Shown: positions 52,093-62,269 of the stretch, piece by piece
Position numbering within the stretch: the stretch's first letter is position 1
How the letters are laid out: every line of letters starts with the position of its first letter
Source of the DNA: Algoriphagus mannitolivorans DSM 15301
GTDB taxonomy: Bacteria; Bacteroidota; Bacteroidia; Cytophagales; Cyclobacteriaceae
DNA length: 64,000 nucleotides
Direction: 5' to 3'
NCBI RefSeq assembly: GCF_000429425.1
Contig: NZ_AUBV01000006.1
Span: forward strand, 62,001 to 126,000
Translations under genes and position numbers: made by a program
Notes under the pieces: model-generated
Seen by the model: only the letters and a program-made list of their open reading frames with translations
Told to the model about the DNA's origin: nothing
The model's database searches: none

Positions 52093-52649
52093 ATTTTTAT
52101 TGATTTTAATTTTAATTCAAATTTTGTTAAATAAGTTGAAAGTTCTTCTAGATTTTTAACCACTTTTGTAAAATCCACTTTTCTTTTTGAATTTATCAGT
52201 GTTTCATTTAAGGAGTTTAAATCTATACCAAAGTCAAGAATTAATTTTTTATATTCTTCGTCAGATGTCAATTCATTCAGTAGAAGATCATTATTAAAAT
52301 GTAATAGCATGTATTTTAAATCTAATGTTCTTAAACGAGCTAATTCTATTTTTTCATTTCTCAAAAATTCCTGAATTTCTTGATTTACCTTAATTGCTTT
52401 AGATATTTCTGATAATGAGTTTAATTGATTTACTTTTTCAAGAGTTAGATGTATTTGTTTGGATATTATTATAGATTCTTCCTTTAAAGCAAGAATATTA
52501 ATATATGCTATTGAAAGACCTACAATTGAACAAATTGTTCCTATAACTGTAGCATAATTTGGTAAGGTCTTATCTGAATCTTCGAAAAAGTAAATGCAAA
52601 GTATGATTCCAACAACTCCAATAATTGATATAGATATTGTTTTTTTCAT
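52089..52649 (-). CDS. Hypothetical two-helix membrane protein with coiled coil (AT-rich cassette, gene 1)
   Basis: The 186-residue protein has two hydrophobic helices (about 6-22 and 32-54) and a long charged helical tail (about 60-186). I do not recognise it. It is AT-rich and overlaps the next gene by four bases. Two-helix membrane proteins with a cytoplasmic helical tail beside a small soluble partner are seen in several toxin-antitoxin or phage-defence units, but nothing here proves such a role. Confidence 0.6.
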   Translation of the reverse strand: MKKTISISIIGVVGIILCIYFFEDSDKTLPNYATVIGTICSIVGLSIAYINILALKEESIIISKQIHLTLEKVNQLNSLSEISKAIKVNQEIQEFLRNEKIELARLRTLDLKYMLLHFNNDLLLNELTSDEEYKKLILDFGIDLNSLNETLINSKRKVDFTKVVKNLEELSTYLTKFELKLKSIKI

Positions 52650-52776
52650 TTTCTTTGATGTTTGTTAACATTTATATTTTGCATTTTCTTATTTTTTATG
52701 CAAAATTTTAATTTAATCTTTATCATTGATAGTATTTAAAAATACAGATAAATTTCTTAAGAAAGAATTGTTATTC

Positions 52777-53103
52777 CTATTTCACAAATAACACCCCAAC
52801 TCCCTTCTCAGTCGCTAGCTTATTAAAGGCTGGGATGGCTGTTTGAAGTAGACGATCGCCTTCGGCTTTGAGGGGTTTCCATTGTTCTGAAAGTCGGGCG
52901 TATTCGGTTTTGGTGCCTTCGTTGATTTTTGGAATGCTGCTTTCTCCATGATTGAGCATAAACATAAAGTTGGCGGTAAATTTATTCGGGAAGTTTTCCA
53001 CATCGTCATAGGCGGTGGATCTCCGCTGAATCATGTCCTCATCCCAGGCTTTCAGTTCTTTCAGAAGTTTTTCTCTTGCGCTGGGTGAAGTTTGTAACTT
53101 CAC
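52777..53103 (-). pseudogene. C-terminal fragment duplicate of the VPS10-like gene
   Basis: From the residues [10 protein letters not shown] onward, 98 residues align with the last 98 of the neighbouring 1045-residue protein, with 16 differences by my hand alignment, all after the first 36 residues. The N-terminal 90 percent is absent. The apparent GTG start lies in the palindrome at 53083-53105, so this is a remnant and not an intact gene. Many silent differences suggest the donor was a paralogue, not a fresh copy of the neighbour. Confidence 0.75.
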
Positions 53104-53105
53104 CC
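53083..53105. repeat. REP-like perfect palindrome, copy B
   Basis: Arms GGGTGAAGTT and AACTTCACCC flank a TGT loop. Copy A is at 535-557. It sits 34 bases after the stop of the full VPS10-like gene and exactly at the left breakpoint of the duplicated fragment. Confidence 0.65.
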
Positions 53106-53138
53106 AAATATCCTAATCAATTTGTTTTTAGAATAGGA

Positions 53139-56100
53139 TCACCTTACAAACAACACCCCCACACCCATCTCTTTTGCCAATTGGTTAAAGGCGGGAACAG
53201 CAGTTTCCAATAAGCGTTTTCCCTCGGTTTGCAGCGGTTTCCATTCCTCCATCAGCCGGGCATTTTCCGCTTTGGTACCTGCATTGATTTTCGGAATGCT
53301 GCTCTCTCCATGGTTCATCATAAAGAGGAAGTTGGCAGTAAACTTATTCGGGAAATTTTCCACATCATCGTAAGCCGTGGAGCGTCTTTGGATCATGTCC
53401 TCATCCCAGGCTTTCAGTTCTTTCAGTAGTTTTTCTCCTTCGGTTTTCAAGCTGGCATATGCTGTTTGTTCTCCCAATTTTTTCAGCAAAGCAGCCAGTT
53501 GATCCTGATATTCTTTGGCGGTATTGATCATGTCGTGCATGGTTTTGACTTCCGCTTCCAATTGACTCATCCAGGCATGATAAGCTTGATAATCTGCGGC
53601 AGTCAGGTTGTATGCTGGAATGTCTTTGATTTCTGCCTTGGCTTCTGCAGTGCTGCCCATTCCGCTCAAGGTTAAGGTATAGGTTCCAGGAATGGCCTTG
53701 TGGCCTCTGTAGCTGGACTCGATGTACACTCCTTCAATTCCAGGAAGGGTAGGGTAGCGGAGATCCCAAACGAACCGGTTCAGTCCTTTACGGATGGAAA
53801 GGGTAGGTTCCAAAGGTGGGCCACCGTCCCAGCGTTTGGCTTCCGGGTTTTTCTTGGAGGAAAGCTTCCTGACCAAGTTTCCTGCAGCATCTTTGATTTC
53901 CAAAGTAATCTCCGTAGAGTCGTTCACAGATTCCGGCAAGTGGTAATGGATTACCATTCCATTGGCAGGATTTTGTCCTTGGAAGGGATGTGTTCCGGTG
54001 AAATCATCCAGATTCCCTCCGTTCATGCTGGAGTACCAGTTGCCTAAAAGTGCATCCTCGGGGGTGTAAAGCATGATTTTATCTGCTTTTTCTTTCACTT
54101 CCCGGACCACATTCAGTTCGTCCAAAATCCAGAATGAACGTCCAGAGGTAGCCACGATCAAGTCATTATGAGCAACTTTCAGATCAGTGATGGGGGTGAT
54201 TGGAAGGTTGAGTTGGAATGAGCTCCAATTAGCACCTCCATCCCGGGAAATGTACATGCCCTGCTCTGTGCCGGCGAAAAGCAGACCTTTTTTCTCCGTG
54301 TCCTCTCTGACCACCCGGGTAAAGGCTCCGTAGGGAATTCCCTTGGAGATATTCGTCCAAGTCTTTCCGTAGTCCGTGGTTTTGTAAAGGGCAGGGGTAT
54401 AGTCGTTGAATTTGTAGCGCGTGGTAGCAATATAGGCCGTGGCTGGATCGTGTGGAGACACTTCAATCGCATTCACTAGGCATTCCTTCAGGTCTTTCGG
54501 GGTGACGTTGATCCAGGTTTTTCCATTGTCCCGAGTCAGATGAACCAGCCCGTCGTCGCTTCCCGTCCAGATTACCCCAGCTTCATGAGGGCTTTCGATC
54601 ACATAAGCCAAGGTTCCGTAGTTTTCTGCTCCTACCGCTTCGTTGGTGTAAGGCACTCCGCCCTTCCCTTGCTTGGATTTTTCATTTCGAGTCAGGTCTG
54701 GGGATACTTCCGTCCAGGTTTGTCCCCAATCCTGGGTTTTTAGCAATACCTGAGCGCCATGGTAATAGGTGTTCGGTTCGTGCTGGGACCAAATGATTGG
54801 GGCGTTCCAGTTGAACCTGTATTTCATATCCTTGGCATCCATACCCAAATATTGGATTGGGGCTGCCATGATATTGGTTGAGCCCTGAGTCTGCATATCC
54901 AAGACCTCAATGGTTCCCTGATAGCTTCCTCCTAGGACATATCTCGGATTGTCCGGATCAAAGGCCAAAAAGGCCGATTCACCCCCTGCGGAATAGTTCC
55001 AATGCTCCTGACCGATTCCTCCTCTGCCCAAAGCCATGCTGGAAATCACCACGGAAGTATTGTCCTGTTGACCTCCATAGATTCGGTAGGGGAATTGATT
55101 GTCCACGTTGATTCGGTAGAATTGGGCGGTTGGCATATTGTTCTGCGTGGACCAGGTTTTTCCACCATTGAAGGAAATGGATCCTCCTCCATCATCTGCA
55201 AGGATCATGTTATTGGGATTTTTGGGATTGATCCACAGGTCGTGGTAGTCTCCATGGGCTCCATCGACGTCTTCAAAGGTTTTTCCTCCGTCAATAGAAA
55301 CCAACATCGGGGCACTTTGCACATAGACCTTGTGCTCATTTACAGGGTCTGCAAAAACCTCGATGTAATACCAAGCCCGCTGGGTAAGGCGGTTGCTTTT
55401 GTTTACCAAGGTCCAGTTTTCTCCGGCATCGTTAGAGACAAAAAGTCCTCCTAAATCTTTGTAGGTGTCACTTTCCACCAAGGCATAAACTTTATCGGAA
55501 TTTGCTCTGGAGACGGATACGGCCATTTTCCCTTTTTCTTTCGGAAGGCCGTTTTCGATTTTTTTCCAGGTTTTTCCGGAATCGGTGGATTTGTACATTC
55601 CTGAACCCGGTCCTCCTGACTTTACCTGCCAAGGAAAACGCTGATGCTCCCACATGGCTGCGTAGAGAATTTCCGGGAAGTTCATGTCCATGGAAAGCTC
55701 CACTGCTCCGGTCATGTTGTCCACAAAAAGGACTTTATCCCAACTGAGGCCACCATCCGTGCTTTTGTAAATTCCTCGCTCTTCATTGGGTGCGTAGAGA
55801 GCGCCTTGGGCAGCCACGTAAACAATATCCGGATTAGTAGGGTGGATGTGGATTCGGGAAATATGCTGTGTTTTTTCAAGTCCCAACTTCTTCCAGGTCT
55901 TGCCCGCGTCAGTGGATTTCCAGACCCCATCTCCATAGGAGGTCATCACGCCTCTGGGTGCGTGCTCACCCATACCTACATAAATGATGTTGGAATTGCT
56001 TTCGGAGACAGCTACTGCCCCGACCGAGCCTGTGGTGAAAAATCCATCTGAGATATTTTCCCAATGCTGACCGGCATCGCTGGTTTTCCAAAGGCCTCCT

Positions 56101-56276
56101 CCAGTGGTTCCAAAATAGTAGGTGAGAGGATCATTGACCACCCCTGTGGCTGTCACCGATCTTCCCCCACGATAGGGGCCGATATTTCGGTACTTGATGG
56201 GGAGAGATTTGTCAAAAGTCTGGGAAAAGGCCGAGATGCTAAGGCCTAGAAAAAGGCTGAACAATACTTTTTTCAT
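53139..56276 (-). CDS. Secreted VPS10/sortilin-like BNR beta-propeller protein
   Basis: The 1045-residue protein has a signal peptide ending SAFSQ near 19 and many Asp-box (BNR) repeats such as [33 protein letters not shown] and TTDYGKTW. These give two propellers (about 30-680). An Ig-like stretch and a helical C-terminus (about 920-1045) follow. Such proteins are common in Bacteroidota and are annotated as VPS10 or glycosyl-hydrolase-like, without a proven function. The last 98 residues recur as a fragment at 52777-53103. It is transcribed alone. Confidence 0.88.
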   Translation of the reverse strand: MKKVLFSLFLGLSISAFSQTFDKSLPIKYRNIGPYRGGRSVTATGVVNDPLTYYFGTTGGGLWKTSDAGQHWENISDGFFTTGSVGAVAVSESNSNIIYVGMGEHAPRGVMTSYGDGVWKSTDAGKTWKKLGLEKTQHISRIHIHPTNPDIVYVAAQGALYAPNEERGIYKSTDGGLSWDKVLFVDNMTGAVELSMDMNFPEILYAAMWEHQRFPWQVKSGGPGSGMYKSTDSGKTWKKIENGLPKEKGKMAVSVSRANSDKVYALVESDTYKDLGGLFVSNDAGENWTLVNKSNRLTQRAWYYIEVFADPVNEHKVYVQSAPMLVSIDGGKTFEDVDGAHGDYHDLWINPKNPNNMILADDGGGSISFNGGKTWSTQNNMPTAQFYRINVDNQFPYRIYGGQQDNTSVVISSMALGRGGIGQEHWNYSAGGESAFLAFDPDNPRYVLGGSYQGTIEVLDMQTQGSTNIMAAPIQYLGMDAKDMKYRFNWNAPIIWSQHEPNTYYHGAQVLLKTQDWGQTWTEVSPDLTRNEKSKQGKGGVPYTNEAVGAENYGTLAYVIESPHEAGVIWTGSDDGLVHLTRDNGKTWINVTPKDLKECLVNAIEVSPHDPATAYIATTRYKFNDYTPALYKTTDYGKTWTNISKGIPYGAFTRVVREDTEKKGLLFAGTEQGMYISRDGGANWSSFQLNLPITPITDLKVAHNDLIVATSGRSFWILDELNVVREVKEKADKIMLYTPEDALLGNWYSSMNGGNLDDFTGTHPFQGQNPANGMVIHYHLPESVNDSTEITLEIKDAAGNLVRKLSSKKNPEAKRWDGGPPLEPTLSIRKGLNRFVWDLRYPTLPGIEGVYIESSYRGHKAIPGTYTLTLSGMGSTAEAKAEIKDIPAYNLTAADYQAYHAWMSQLEAEVKTMHDMINTAKEYQDQLAALLKKLGEQTAYASLKTEGEKLLKELKAWDEDMIQRRSTAYDDVENFPNKFTANFLFMMNHGESSIPKINAGTKAENARLMEEWKPLQTEGKRLLETAVPAFNQLAKEMGVGVLFVR

Positions 56277-56440
56277 GTATTTGTAATTGATTTTGTCCGT
56301 GAAATGGAAACCCTACAGTCCGCATGGCTAATAATCATATCAGGAGGTGACTTTTGAGTCAGGCTCGATTTCATGTAAGGTTGGAATGGTTTTGAACCTT
56401 AAGATAGGCAAATCCTAAAAAATTCAGGAGGGAAATAGGG

Positions 56441-56470
56441 AAAGAAAAAGCCCGGTCTTTTGGACCGGGC
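56441..56470 (-). terminator. Terminator of the DUF6600 gene
   Basis: On the minus strand GCCCGGTC pairs with GACCGGGC around four bases, followed by TTTTTCTTT. Confidence 0.85.
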
Positions 56471-56495
56471 CGAGTTGGTTTAGTTTCCCAAGGGC

Positions 56496-57875
56496 TTAAT
56501 TGTTTTTTTCTCGACTATTGTTCCCACGTGAGGAGGAACTGGAGCTCCGGCTTGGGGCGGAGGTTTCTTTCCTTGCAGGTGCTGAGGATCGGACCTCAGG
56601 CTTGCTAGACGGAGTTCGGGATGGCTGAGATACTCTCGAATCTGAAGGCCTAGGACTAGAAGTACGGGTTTGTGTTTGAGTCCTTGAATTCGATTCTCTT
56701 ACCTGCGGTTCCCGGCTAGGTGAGGATCCTCTTTGATCCACTGTGCCTCGTGAATTTGGCTGAGGCTGAGTCCTAACCTGGGAATCACGGGAAGGTTGGG
56801 TTCTGACCTGGCTTTCTCTGGAAGGCTGAGGAGATCTCACGGATTCCTGTCTTGAGCCCTGAGGCTGTGTAGCTCTGGAAGGAGCACTTCTCTCAGAGTT
56901 GGAAGGAGCAGGTCTCATGTCAAAGCCTTCATTTCTGGACGAAGGAGTAGCCGACCTTCCACTAGGTGCTTGAGATCTATTGACAGTTCCTCCTTGGGCA
57001 TTTCCGGAACGACTTGGCTGGGAAGAGGGCCCCGAATTAGTAGGGTTGACTTGTCTGGATGATCTGGCAGTTCTAGCCTGATCTGCATCCAAAACTCTGG
57101 AAGGTCTGGCTTCTACGGTTCTTCCACGACTTTGCTCAATTTCAGGTCTGTATAGCCTTACCTCGTTTCTTGAGACAGCCATTCTTCCGGGTGCTTCTGA
57201 GTTACGGATATTGTACACAGGGACTACTCTTCGGGTAGTTTGCTGTACTTCTCTGTGACTTGGGCCTCCGTAGAAATGGTAATTGTTATACACCACTGTA
57301 TTGTTGATGATTTTGGTGCGGTTGATGATTTTTACCCGGCTATGGTAAGGAGCATAGTAGTGAAAAGGGGTACTATGGTAAATCCTTGCATGCGGAATGA
57401 ATAGCCAGTGATGTGCAGGAATATTCACTCTGATATTTACTGAAATCCCGGGGCCCATAGGAGCCCAACCATAATATCCACCGCCTGTTCTCCAGCTTAC
57501 CCATGCCGGAGCCCATTCGTAGCCAGGGATCCAGGCCCAGCTTTGGTAGTAGTCATCGAAATACCATCTGCCATAATGGAAGGTCGCCCAGCCCCAGTCA
57601 TAATCAGAGACCCAGGTGTTTCCGTATTGGGTCATGACCCAGCGTCCGTCGCTGCCGTAAGGATGGAAGTCATCATACACTGCTGGAAGCCAGATGTACC
57701 CGTGTCTCGCGTCTTTGACCCAATCTCCATAAGGAGTCAAGGCATCATAGAATACCTGAAAGCTTACTCCATTAAATGCAGATGCCTCAGTTTTGGAATG
57801 GATCAAAAAGCCTAAAGTCAGGGCTAGGCCTAAGATCATTTTTTGGATTCCCCGTGGTATTGGAAGATTTTTCAT
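56496..57875 (-). CDS. DUF6600-type secreted protein with low-complexity tail
   Basis: The 459-residue protein has a signal peptide (about 10-32), then a Trp/Tyr/Gly-rich domain (about 38-200) with repeated W-x-P and YGW elements (YGDWVKDARHGYIWLP, WGWATFHYGRWYFDD, YEWAPAWVSWRTGG) typical of DUF6600. From about 250 the sequence is almost all Ser, Arg, Pro and Gln with short repeats (SQVRTQPSRDSQVRTQP). Such tails are flexible and positively charged and may bind the cell wall or nucleic acid. Function is unknown. A strong terminator follows the gene. Confidence 0.82.
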   Translation of the reverse strand: MKNLPIPRGIQKMILGLALTLGFLIHSKTEASAFNGVSFQVFYDALTPYGDWVKDARHGYIWLPAVYDDFHPYGSDGRWVMTQYGNTWVSDYDWGWATFHYGRWYFDDYYQSWAWIPGYEWAPAWVSWRTGGGYYGWAPMGPGISVNIRVNIPAHHWLFIPHARIYHSTPFHYYAPYHSRVKIINRTKIINNTVVYNNYHFYGGPSHREVQQTTRRVVPVYNIRNSEAPGRMAVSRNEVRLYRPEIEQSRGRTVEARPSRVLDADQARTARSSRQVNPTNSGPSSQPSRSGNAQGGTVNRSQAPSGRSATPSSRNEGFDMRPAPSNSERSAPSRATQPQGSRQESVRSPQPSRESQVRTQPSRDSQVRTQPQPNSRGTVDQRGSSPSREPQVRESNSRTQTQTRTSSPRPSDSRVSQPSRTPSSKPEVRSSAPARKETSAPSRSSSSSSRGNNSREKNN

Positions 57876-58492
57876 GGTAGTAGTGGTTAAAGGTGAAGGA
57901 AATGAATTTGAGGCTGGGGTACTTGAATTCAGGGTTTCATAGGCTTTTGTACAGTAGATGAAACGTTAGGATTAAAGGTTGCATGGTTTAATTCGAAAAT
58001 CGAGCCAGTTTTTCGTTCTTGTTTAAAATAGGCTTGATTTTAAGTGGGTGTATCGAAAAAAAATAATAAAAGGTTGTATTTAATATTTCGAATTAATTAA
58101 AAAATAGAATATAAAATACATTACTTAAATAAAATTTTTATTTAATATGATTTCGGTAAATCTAAAAAAATCTCCAAGCTTTTTAAGGTTTTACAATTTT
58201 CTAAACGGATAAAGCCGGATTTTGGGTTTTATGGGAAATCAAAAAAAAATGAAAATATTTTTCTGGGAAATTCAAATTCCTTGAAATTTCAGTCTGAAAA
58301 ACCTGATTTTTTGAATTGATGGGCAGGTGAATTCGGTTTTTGGGTGCTTTTTAATAGTCTCTTAAGGGTTGGAAAACTGCTAGTTGAGAATATAGCCGTC
58401 TTTCAGCTCTTGGTCGGAAATCAAGAATGCCTTAGTGCCTTTTCTGAAAATTCAAATGGGTTTTAGCAAAATCTGTAGTCTTAGGCGATGGT
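57876..58492. other. 617-base AT-rich intergenic region
   Basis: This gap lies upstream of the DUF6600 gene and downstream of a leftward Gfo/Idh/MocA gene. The stretch around 58060-58160 is very AT-rich. I see no coding frame with a recognisable product, no tRNA and no clear hairpin terminator. It probably holds the DUF6600 promoter, but no box is clear enough to call. Confidence 0.5.
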
Positions 58493-59497
58493 TTAGCCTA
58501 TCCTATTTTTTACCAATTCGTCCATAACCCAGTTAGCTCTTGCGCCTGTTTTTCCCGAACTCGGGCAAGTCCCTTTACCCAGAAGTTCAGATACAATACT
58601 ATCGATCAAAGGCTGCTGAATGTGCTTGGGTAACTCCACCTGAAAATGAAAAGGCTCCTCTCCATCTTTTAGTAAGAAAAAATCTCCTTTTCCAAAGGTA
58701 GCAAACCGGATTTGCCCTTGATTCCCATCAATGATCACCTCATCTACCTCTGCTATTTTGGAACTTGAAAAACACCAATTTCCAGTGCCAATAACTCCGG
58801 AATCAAAGACAAAACTCCCGGTCACTAGATCTTCTGCAGCGTAGGCTTTGGCCTGATTGGTCGAAAATCCAGCGGCATGTGTGATTTTTCCAAAAAAGAA
58901 GTCCATCAAGTCCAGCTGGTGGGAGGCTAAGTCAAAGAAATATCCACCGCCTGAGATTTCAGGGATTATTCTCCAGTTATTTTCGAGTTTGGCGATTATC
59001 TCAGGCTGGACTTCCTGCTTCAAATTGATGTGAACTGTTCTGACATCCCCGATAGCTCCGGCGTCTAGAAGCTCTTTGATTTTGACAAAATGCGGGAGAG
59101 ATCTACGGTAATAGGCGACAAAAAGTGGAACTCCGTACTGCTCGCAAATCTCGATCATTTGCTGACATTCGGCATGATTCCTTGCCATGGGTTTTTCCAC
59201 ATAAACCGGCTTTCCGGCCTTTGCCGCTAAGGCGGTCAATTCAAGATGCGCATTGGGAGGGGTAGCGATATAAATCGCATTCACTTCAGGATCCTGGATC
59301 AAAGCTTGGGCGTCTGAGTACCATTTTTTGATTCCGTGCCTTTGGGCGTAGTCTTTTACTTTTTCTTCATCCCTACGCATGACAGCCACCAGTTGACTGC
59401 CTGGAATCAGATTCATCGCCGGGGCGGATTTGACTTCACAGACATTTCCAACGCCAAGGATTCCCCATCGAACTTCTGAATCACTGAATTTTTTCAT
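58493..59497 (-). CDS. Gfo/Idh/MocA family oxidoreductase
   Basis: The 334-residue protein has the NAD(P) motif GILGVGNV at 13-20 and the conserved YVEKPMARN (near 94-102) with the catalytic Lys of EKP, then a C-terminal alpha/beta domain. It lacks a signal peptide, so it acts in the cytoplasm on a sugar or polyol. The substrate is unknown. A dispersed 136-bp element lies upstream of it. Confidence 0.9.
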   Translation of the reverse strand: MKKFSDSEVRWGILGVGNVCEVKSAPAMNLIPGSQLVAVMRRDEEKVKDYAQRHGIKKWYSDAQALIQDPEVNAIYIATPPNAHLELTALAAKAGKPVYVEKPMARNHAECQQMIEICEQYGVPLFVAYYRRSLPHFVKIKELLDAGAIGDVRTVHINLKQEVQPEIIAKLENNWRIIPEISGGGYFFDLASHQLDLMDFFFGKITHAAGFSTNQAKAYAAEDLVTGSFVFDSGVIGTGNWCFSSSKIAEVDEVIIDGNQGQIRFATFGKGDFFLLKDGEEPFHFQVELPKHIQQPLIDSIVSELLGKGTCPSSGKTGARANWVMDELVKNRIG

Positions 59498-59550
59498 GGA
59501 GGATTTTAGGAAAGAATTTGGGCTTTCGAATAGTTCTAAAAAGAATAAGG

Positions 59551-59686
59551 GGCTGTCTCAAAAGTAGGGTTTGTCACATTGAGCGTCTGCCTGAGGGCTA
59601 GGCTGGAAGTCGAAATGTTGGCAAGAATGCTGGAAACGGCCTTCGACTCCGCTCGGGCTGACAATGAAACTATTTATGAGACAGCC
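59551..59686. repeat. Dispersed 136-bp element with terminal inverted repeats, copy 2
   Basis: GGCTGTCTCA (59551-59560) and TGAGACAGCC (59677-59686) form a perfect 10-base inverted repeat. Inside, TTGTCA and TGACAA arms and CCTTCGACTCCGCTCGGGC mirror the core of copy 1 (10948-11087) in the other direction. No coding frame is convincing. Confidence 0.65.
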
Positions 59687-59700
59687 TCGACTTTAGTTTC

Positions 59701-60210
59701 TTATTGGGCTGGAGGAGGAGATCTCCTTTTCATTACCAAACTGTCCGCAGGATAGCTTGCCGCGAGCATCGCCATTTGGTCTTTGGCCCAATCGATAAGG
59801 ACTTGACGCTCCTCATCGGATAGGTTAGCTTCCGGATGGAGTCCGAAATAGGTGTAGGACTTTAAAGGCATTTCTTTTTCTTCTACCATTTCGATGACCT
59901 CTTCGAATTTGTGGTTTTGCACAGCAATAGGAAGATTGGTGAATGAAGAGAAATTCAAATGACGCTTACCGTCATTGACGTGATCAGCCAAAAAGAATTT
60001 CACCGGCTGGATATTGGAATACCAAGGATATCGGGTCAGATTGGTGTGGCAGTCGTTACAGGCTCCTTTCAGGATGATGGCTACCTTGTCCGGGACATCG
60101 TAGCTTTTAGAAATGTCAAATTCATTGTCATTGCTTTCGTTTTTCTCAACAGGAATAAACTGGATTGCTACAAGCAAGACGATAAGTCCAATCGTAATTT
60201 TTTTGATCAT
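59701..60210 (-). CDS. Membrane-anchored haem-binding CxxCH protein (Haem_bd family)
   Basis: The 169-residue protein has an N-terminal anchor (about 5-20). The haem site is C-N-D-C-H near 51-55, followed by the TRYPWYSNIQPV pattern of the Haem_bd domain. It likely carries electrons in the periplasm. The partner is not encoded next to it. The dispersed element ends 14 bases before its stop. Confidence 0.88.
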   Translation of the reverse strand: MIKKITIGLIVLLVAIQFIPVEKNESNDNEFDISKSYDVPDKVAIILKGACNDCHTNLTRYPWYSNIQPVKFFLADHVNDGKRHLNFSSFTNLPIAVQNHKFEEVIEMVEEKEMPLKSYTYFGLHPEANLSDEERQVLIDWAKDQMAMLAASYPADSLVMKRRSPPPAQ

Positions 60211-60310
60211 GATTTTGCTGGGTAAAAGGAGTTTTAAATGTTAAATGCAGGCTTTGGTTCTCTATGAACCCGAAGATGGGTACAGTAATTACTTTCAAGT
60301 TAAGGACAAA

Positions 60311-61354
60311 TCAGGAAAACCTATCAATCATCACGATCCCATTTTCCTGAAATGAATCCATGGAGATCAAGGCCTCTACCGAATCTTCAAGGCTAATTCT
60401 TTTGCCTATCAGCCTCTGGGGAGCGATTTTCTCTTCCAAAATCATCTGCATCATTTCAGGATAGGCATGAGCCTGCATCCCATGACTCCCGAGGATTTCC
60501 AATTCTTTCGCAATAACCAAATGCATCGGAATGGGTGGGTTGGATTCGGAACCAGCCATCAAGCCAATCTGAATATGTTTTCCCCGCTTTCTCAGGCAGG
60601 AAATGGAGTTGTAGCAAGTGATTTTATTCCCCAAGGCATCGACGGAGACATGAGCGCCCCCTTTAGTGATTTCCAAAATAGCCTCTGAGACATTGGGATG
60701 GGTTTTACCGTTGATCAAAACTGAGGCTCCGGCGGCTTGGGCAAGCTTTAGTTTTTCTTCAGAAATGTCAATCGCAATGACTTTTGCTCCCAAGGTGGCT
60801 GCAATCATTATTGCAGATAGCCCGACTCCTCCGCAGCCATGAACTGCCACCCATTGTCCTCCGGTGACTTTTCCCTGAGCTACTATTGCTCGAAAGGATG
60901 TAGCAAACCGGCATCCAAGGCTTGCAGCGGATTCAAAGCTGACTGAATCAGGAATCCGGACTAGATTAGTCTCCGCCCGATGGACGGCCACATATTCTGC
61001 AAATGATCCCCAGTGTGTAAATCCAGGCTGGAATTGGTCGTCGCAGATTTGCTGATTTCCGCTTTGGCAAGTAGTACATGTTCCGCAAGCGCAAACAAAT
61101 GGGACGGTAACCCGGTCTCCAATTTTCCAGTTTTTTACCCCTCTTCCTAACTCCATAATCACTCCCGCAAACTCATGTCCCGGTACATGCGGAAGCACAA
61201 TGTCCGAATCATGCCCCATCCATCCATGCCAGTCACTTCGGCAAAGCCCAGTGGCTTTTACTTGTAGAATCACTCCTCCTTCTGGAGCGACTGGATCTGG
61301 AACTTGGGTGATCATGGGTTTTTGCTGGAAGGATTCGACTAAGAGCGCTTTCAT
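60311..61354 (-). CDS. Zinc-dependent alcohol dehydrogenase family protein
   Basis: The 347-residue protein has the catalytic zinc ligands C38 and H60-E61, a structural zinc set C90/C93/C96/C104 in the CGTCTTC region, and the NAD(P) motif GCGGVG near 174-179. It would oxidise an alcohol with NAD(P)+. Substrate is unknown. It lies alone, and length is normal for the MDR family. Confidence 0.92.
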   Translation of the reverse strand: MKALLVESFQQKPMITQVPDPVAPEGGVILQVKATGLCRSDWHGWMGHDSDIVLPHVPGHEFAGVIMELGRGVKNWKIGDRVTVPFVCACGTCTTCQSGNQQICDDQFQPGFTHWGSFAEYVAVHRAETNLVRIPDSVSFESAASLGCRFATSFRAIVAQGKVTGGQWVAVHGCGGVGLSAIMIAATLGAKVIAIDISEEKLKLAQAAGASVLINGKTHPNVSEAILEITKGGAHVSVDALGNKITCYNSISCLRKRGKHIQIGLMAGSESNPPIPMHLVIAKELEILGSHGMQAHAYPEMMQMILEEKIAPQRLIGKRISLEDSVEALISMDSFQENGIVMIDRFS

Positions 61355-61471
61355 TGCTTCAAAATTTGAATGGAAATGTACTAAACCTGTTTTCAGATTT
61401 AGAGGTTTGGCATAAAACTTGAAAATTAATTATTTAGAAGCTATCTTGATTTTAAATAGGTTTTTGAGATT

Positions 61472-62218
61472 ATGAATAGGCTTTTTTTCTTTTTGTCATT
61501 GATTTTTATTTTGAGTTTAATCTCCTGTAGCCCCTTTGATCCTCCTCCAATTGGTTCGGAGACGGGATCCATTTCCGGTTCTATTCAGCTATATGACGAA
61601 GGAGGAGCTGTACAAATCCCATCAGCTGGGGTGAAAATATCCTTGGAGGGTACCAATCCATTAATTCATACCTTTTCCGATCAATTTGGGAGATATGAGT
61701 TGAAAAATGTTCCATTTGGTCCGTATGTAGTAGTCTTCGAAAAAGTGGGTTATGGGACTTTCAAATACATGGGGGAGGAGGGTAAACCTTTTATTCACAG
61801 TTCCAAAGTCGTCAATACCCAGATTCCCAGTTTGGGTATTTCTGAAAAATCAACCACCCAGATTGAAGATTTTAACCTTGAAAAAGTGGACGGTGGCTAT
61901 AACTTCATCATTACTTCCAGTCCTCCGCCGAGTCAAAGCCGAACTGGCTATTTTTTGTTTTTGATTTCTCATACGAATCCAAATTTTTCTGAGCTGAACT
62001 ATGATTATCTATTTACTTTCAATAGTAGATCCAATCCTTCGATACTTTTCCTATCCGATGCGGTTGTTGAGACTTTGTTTAGCGTTAAATCCAATCAGGC
62101 GTTTATTCGCGTGTATGGGAATACGTATTTGAATAATGGCTACCTGGAAAATGGACGAAGAGTGTTCCCCAATCTTAATCCGGTTGCATCCAGAGTGATT
62201 CAGTTAGAAAGACCATAA
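61472..62218 (+). CDS. CarboxypepD_reg-like lipoprotein
   Basis: The 248-residue protein has a lipobox ending LISC near 19 and a CarboxypepD_reg-like fold (about 32-100) with SGSIQLYDEGG, PSAGVKISLEGT and RYELKNVPFGPYVVVFEKVGY. The rest is unrecognised beta-rich sequence. It is likely an outer-membrane or periplasmic binding protein. A bidirectional terminator follows directly. Confidence 0.75.
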   Translation: MNRLFFFLSLIFILSLISCSPFDPPPIGSETGSISGSIQLYDEGGAVQIPSAGVKISLEGTNPLIHTFSDQFGRYELKNVPFGPYVVVFEKVGYGTFKYMGEEGKPFIHSSKVVNTQIPSLGISEKSTTQIEDFNLEKVDGGYNFIITSSPPPSQSRTGYFLFLISHTNPNFSELNYDYLFTFNSRSNPSILFLSDAVVETLFSVKSNQAFIRVYGNTYLNNGYLENGRRVFPNLNPVASRVIQLERP

Positions 62219-62252
62219 AAAAACCCGTAAGAGTTGAATCTTACGGGTTTTT
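62217..62252. terminator. Bidirectional terminator
   Basis: AAACCCGTAAGA and TCTTACGGGTTT form a 12-base stem with A and T runs on both sides. It lies between the lipoprotein gene and the convergent oxidoreductase gene. Confidence 0.88.
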
Positions 62253-62269
62253 GAAGTTGACAGGAGATT

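Noticed and set aside
53001..56276. Many plus-strand frames opposite the VPS10-like gene
   Set aside because: They are antisense to repeated Asp-box sequence and have no domain resemblance.
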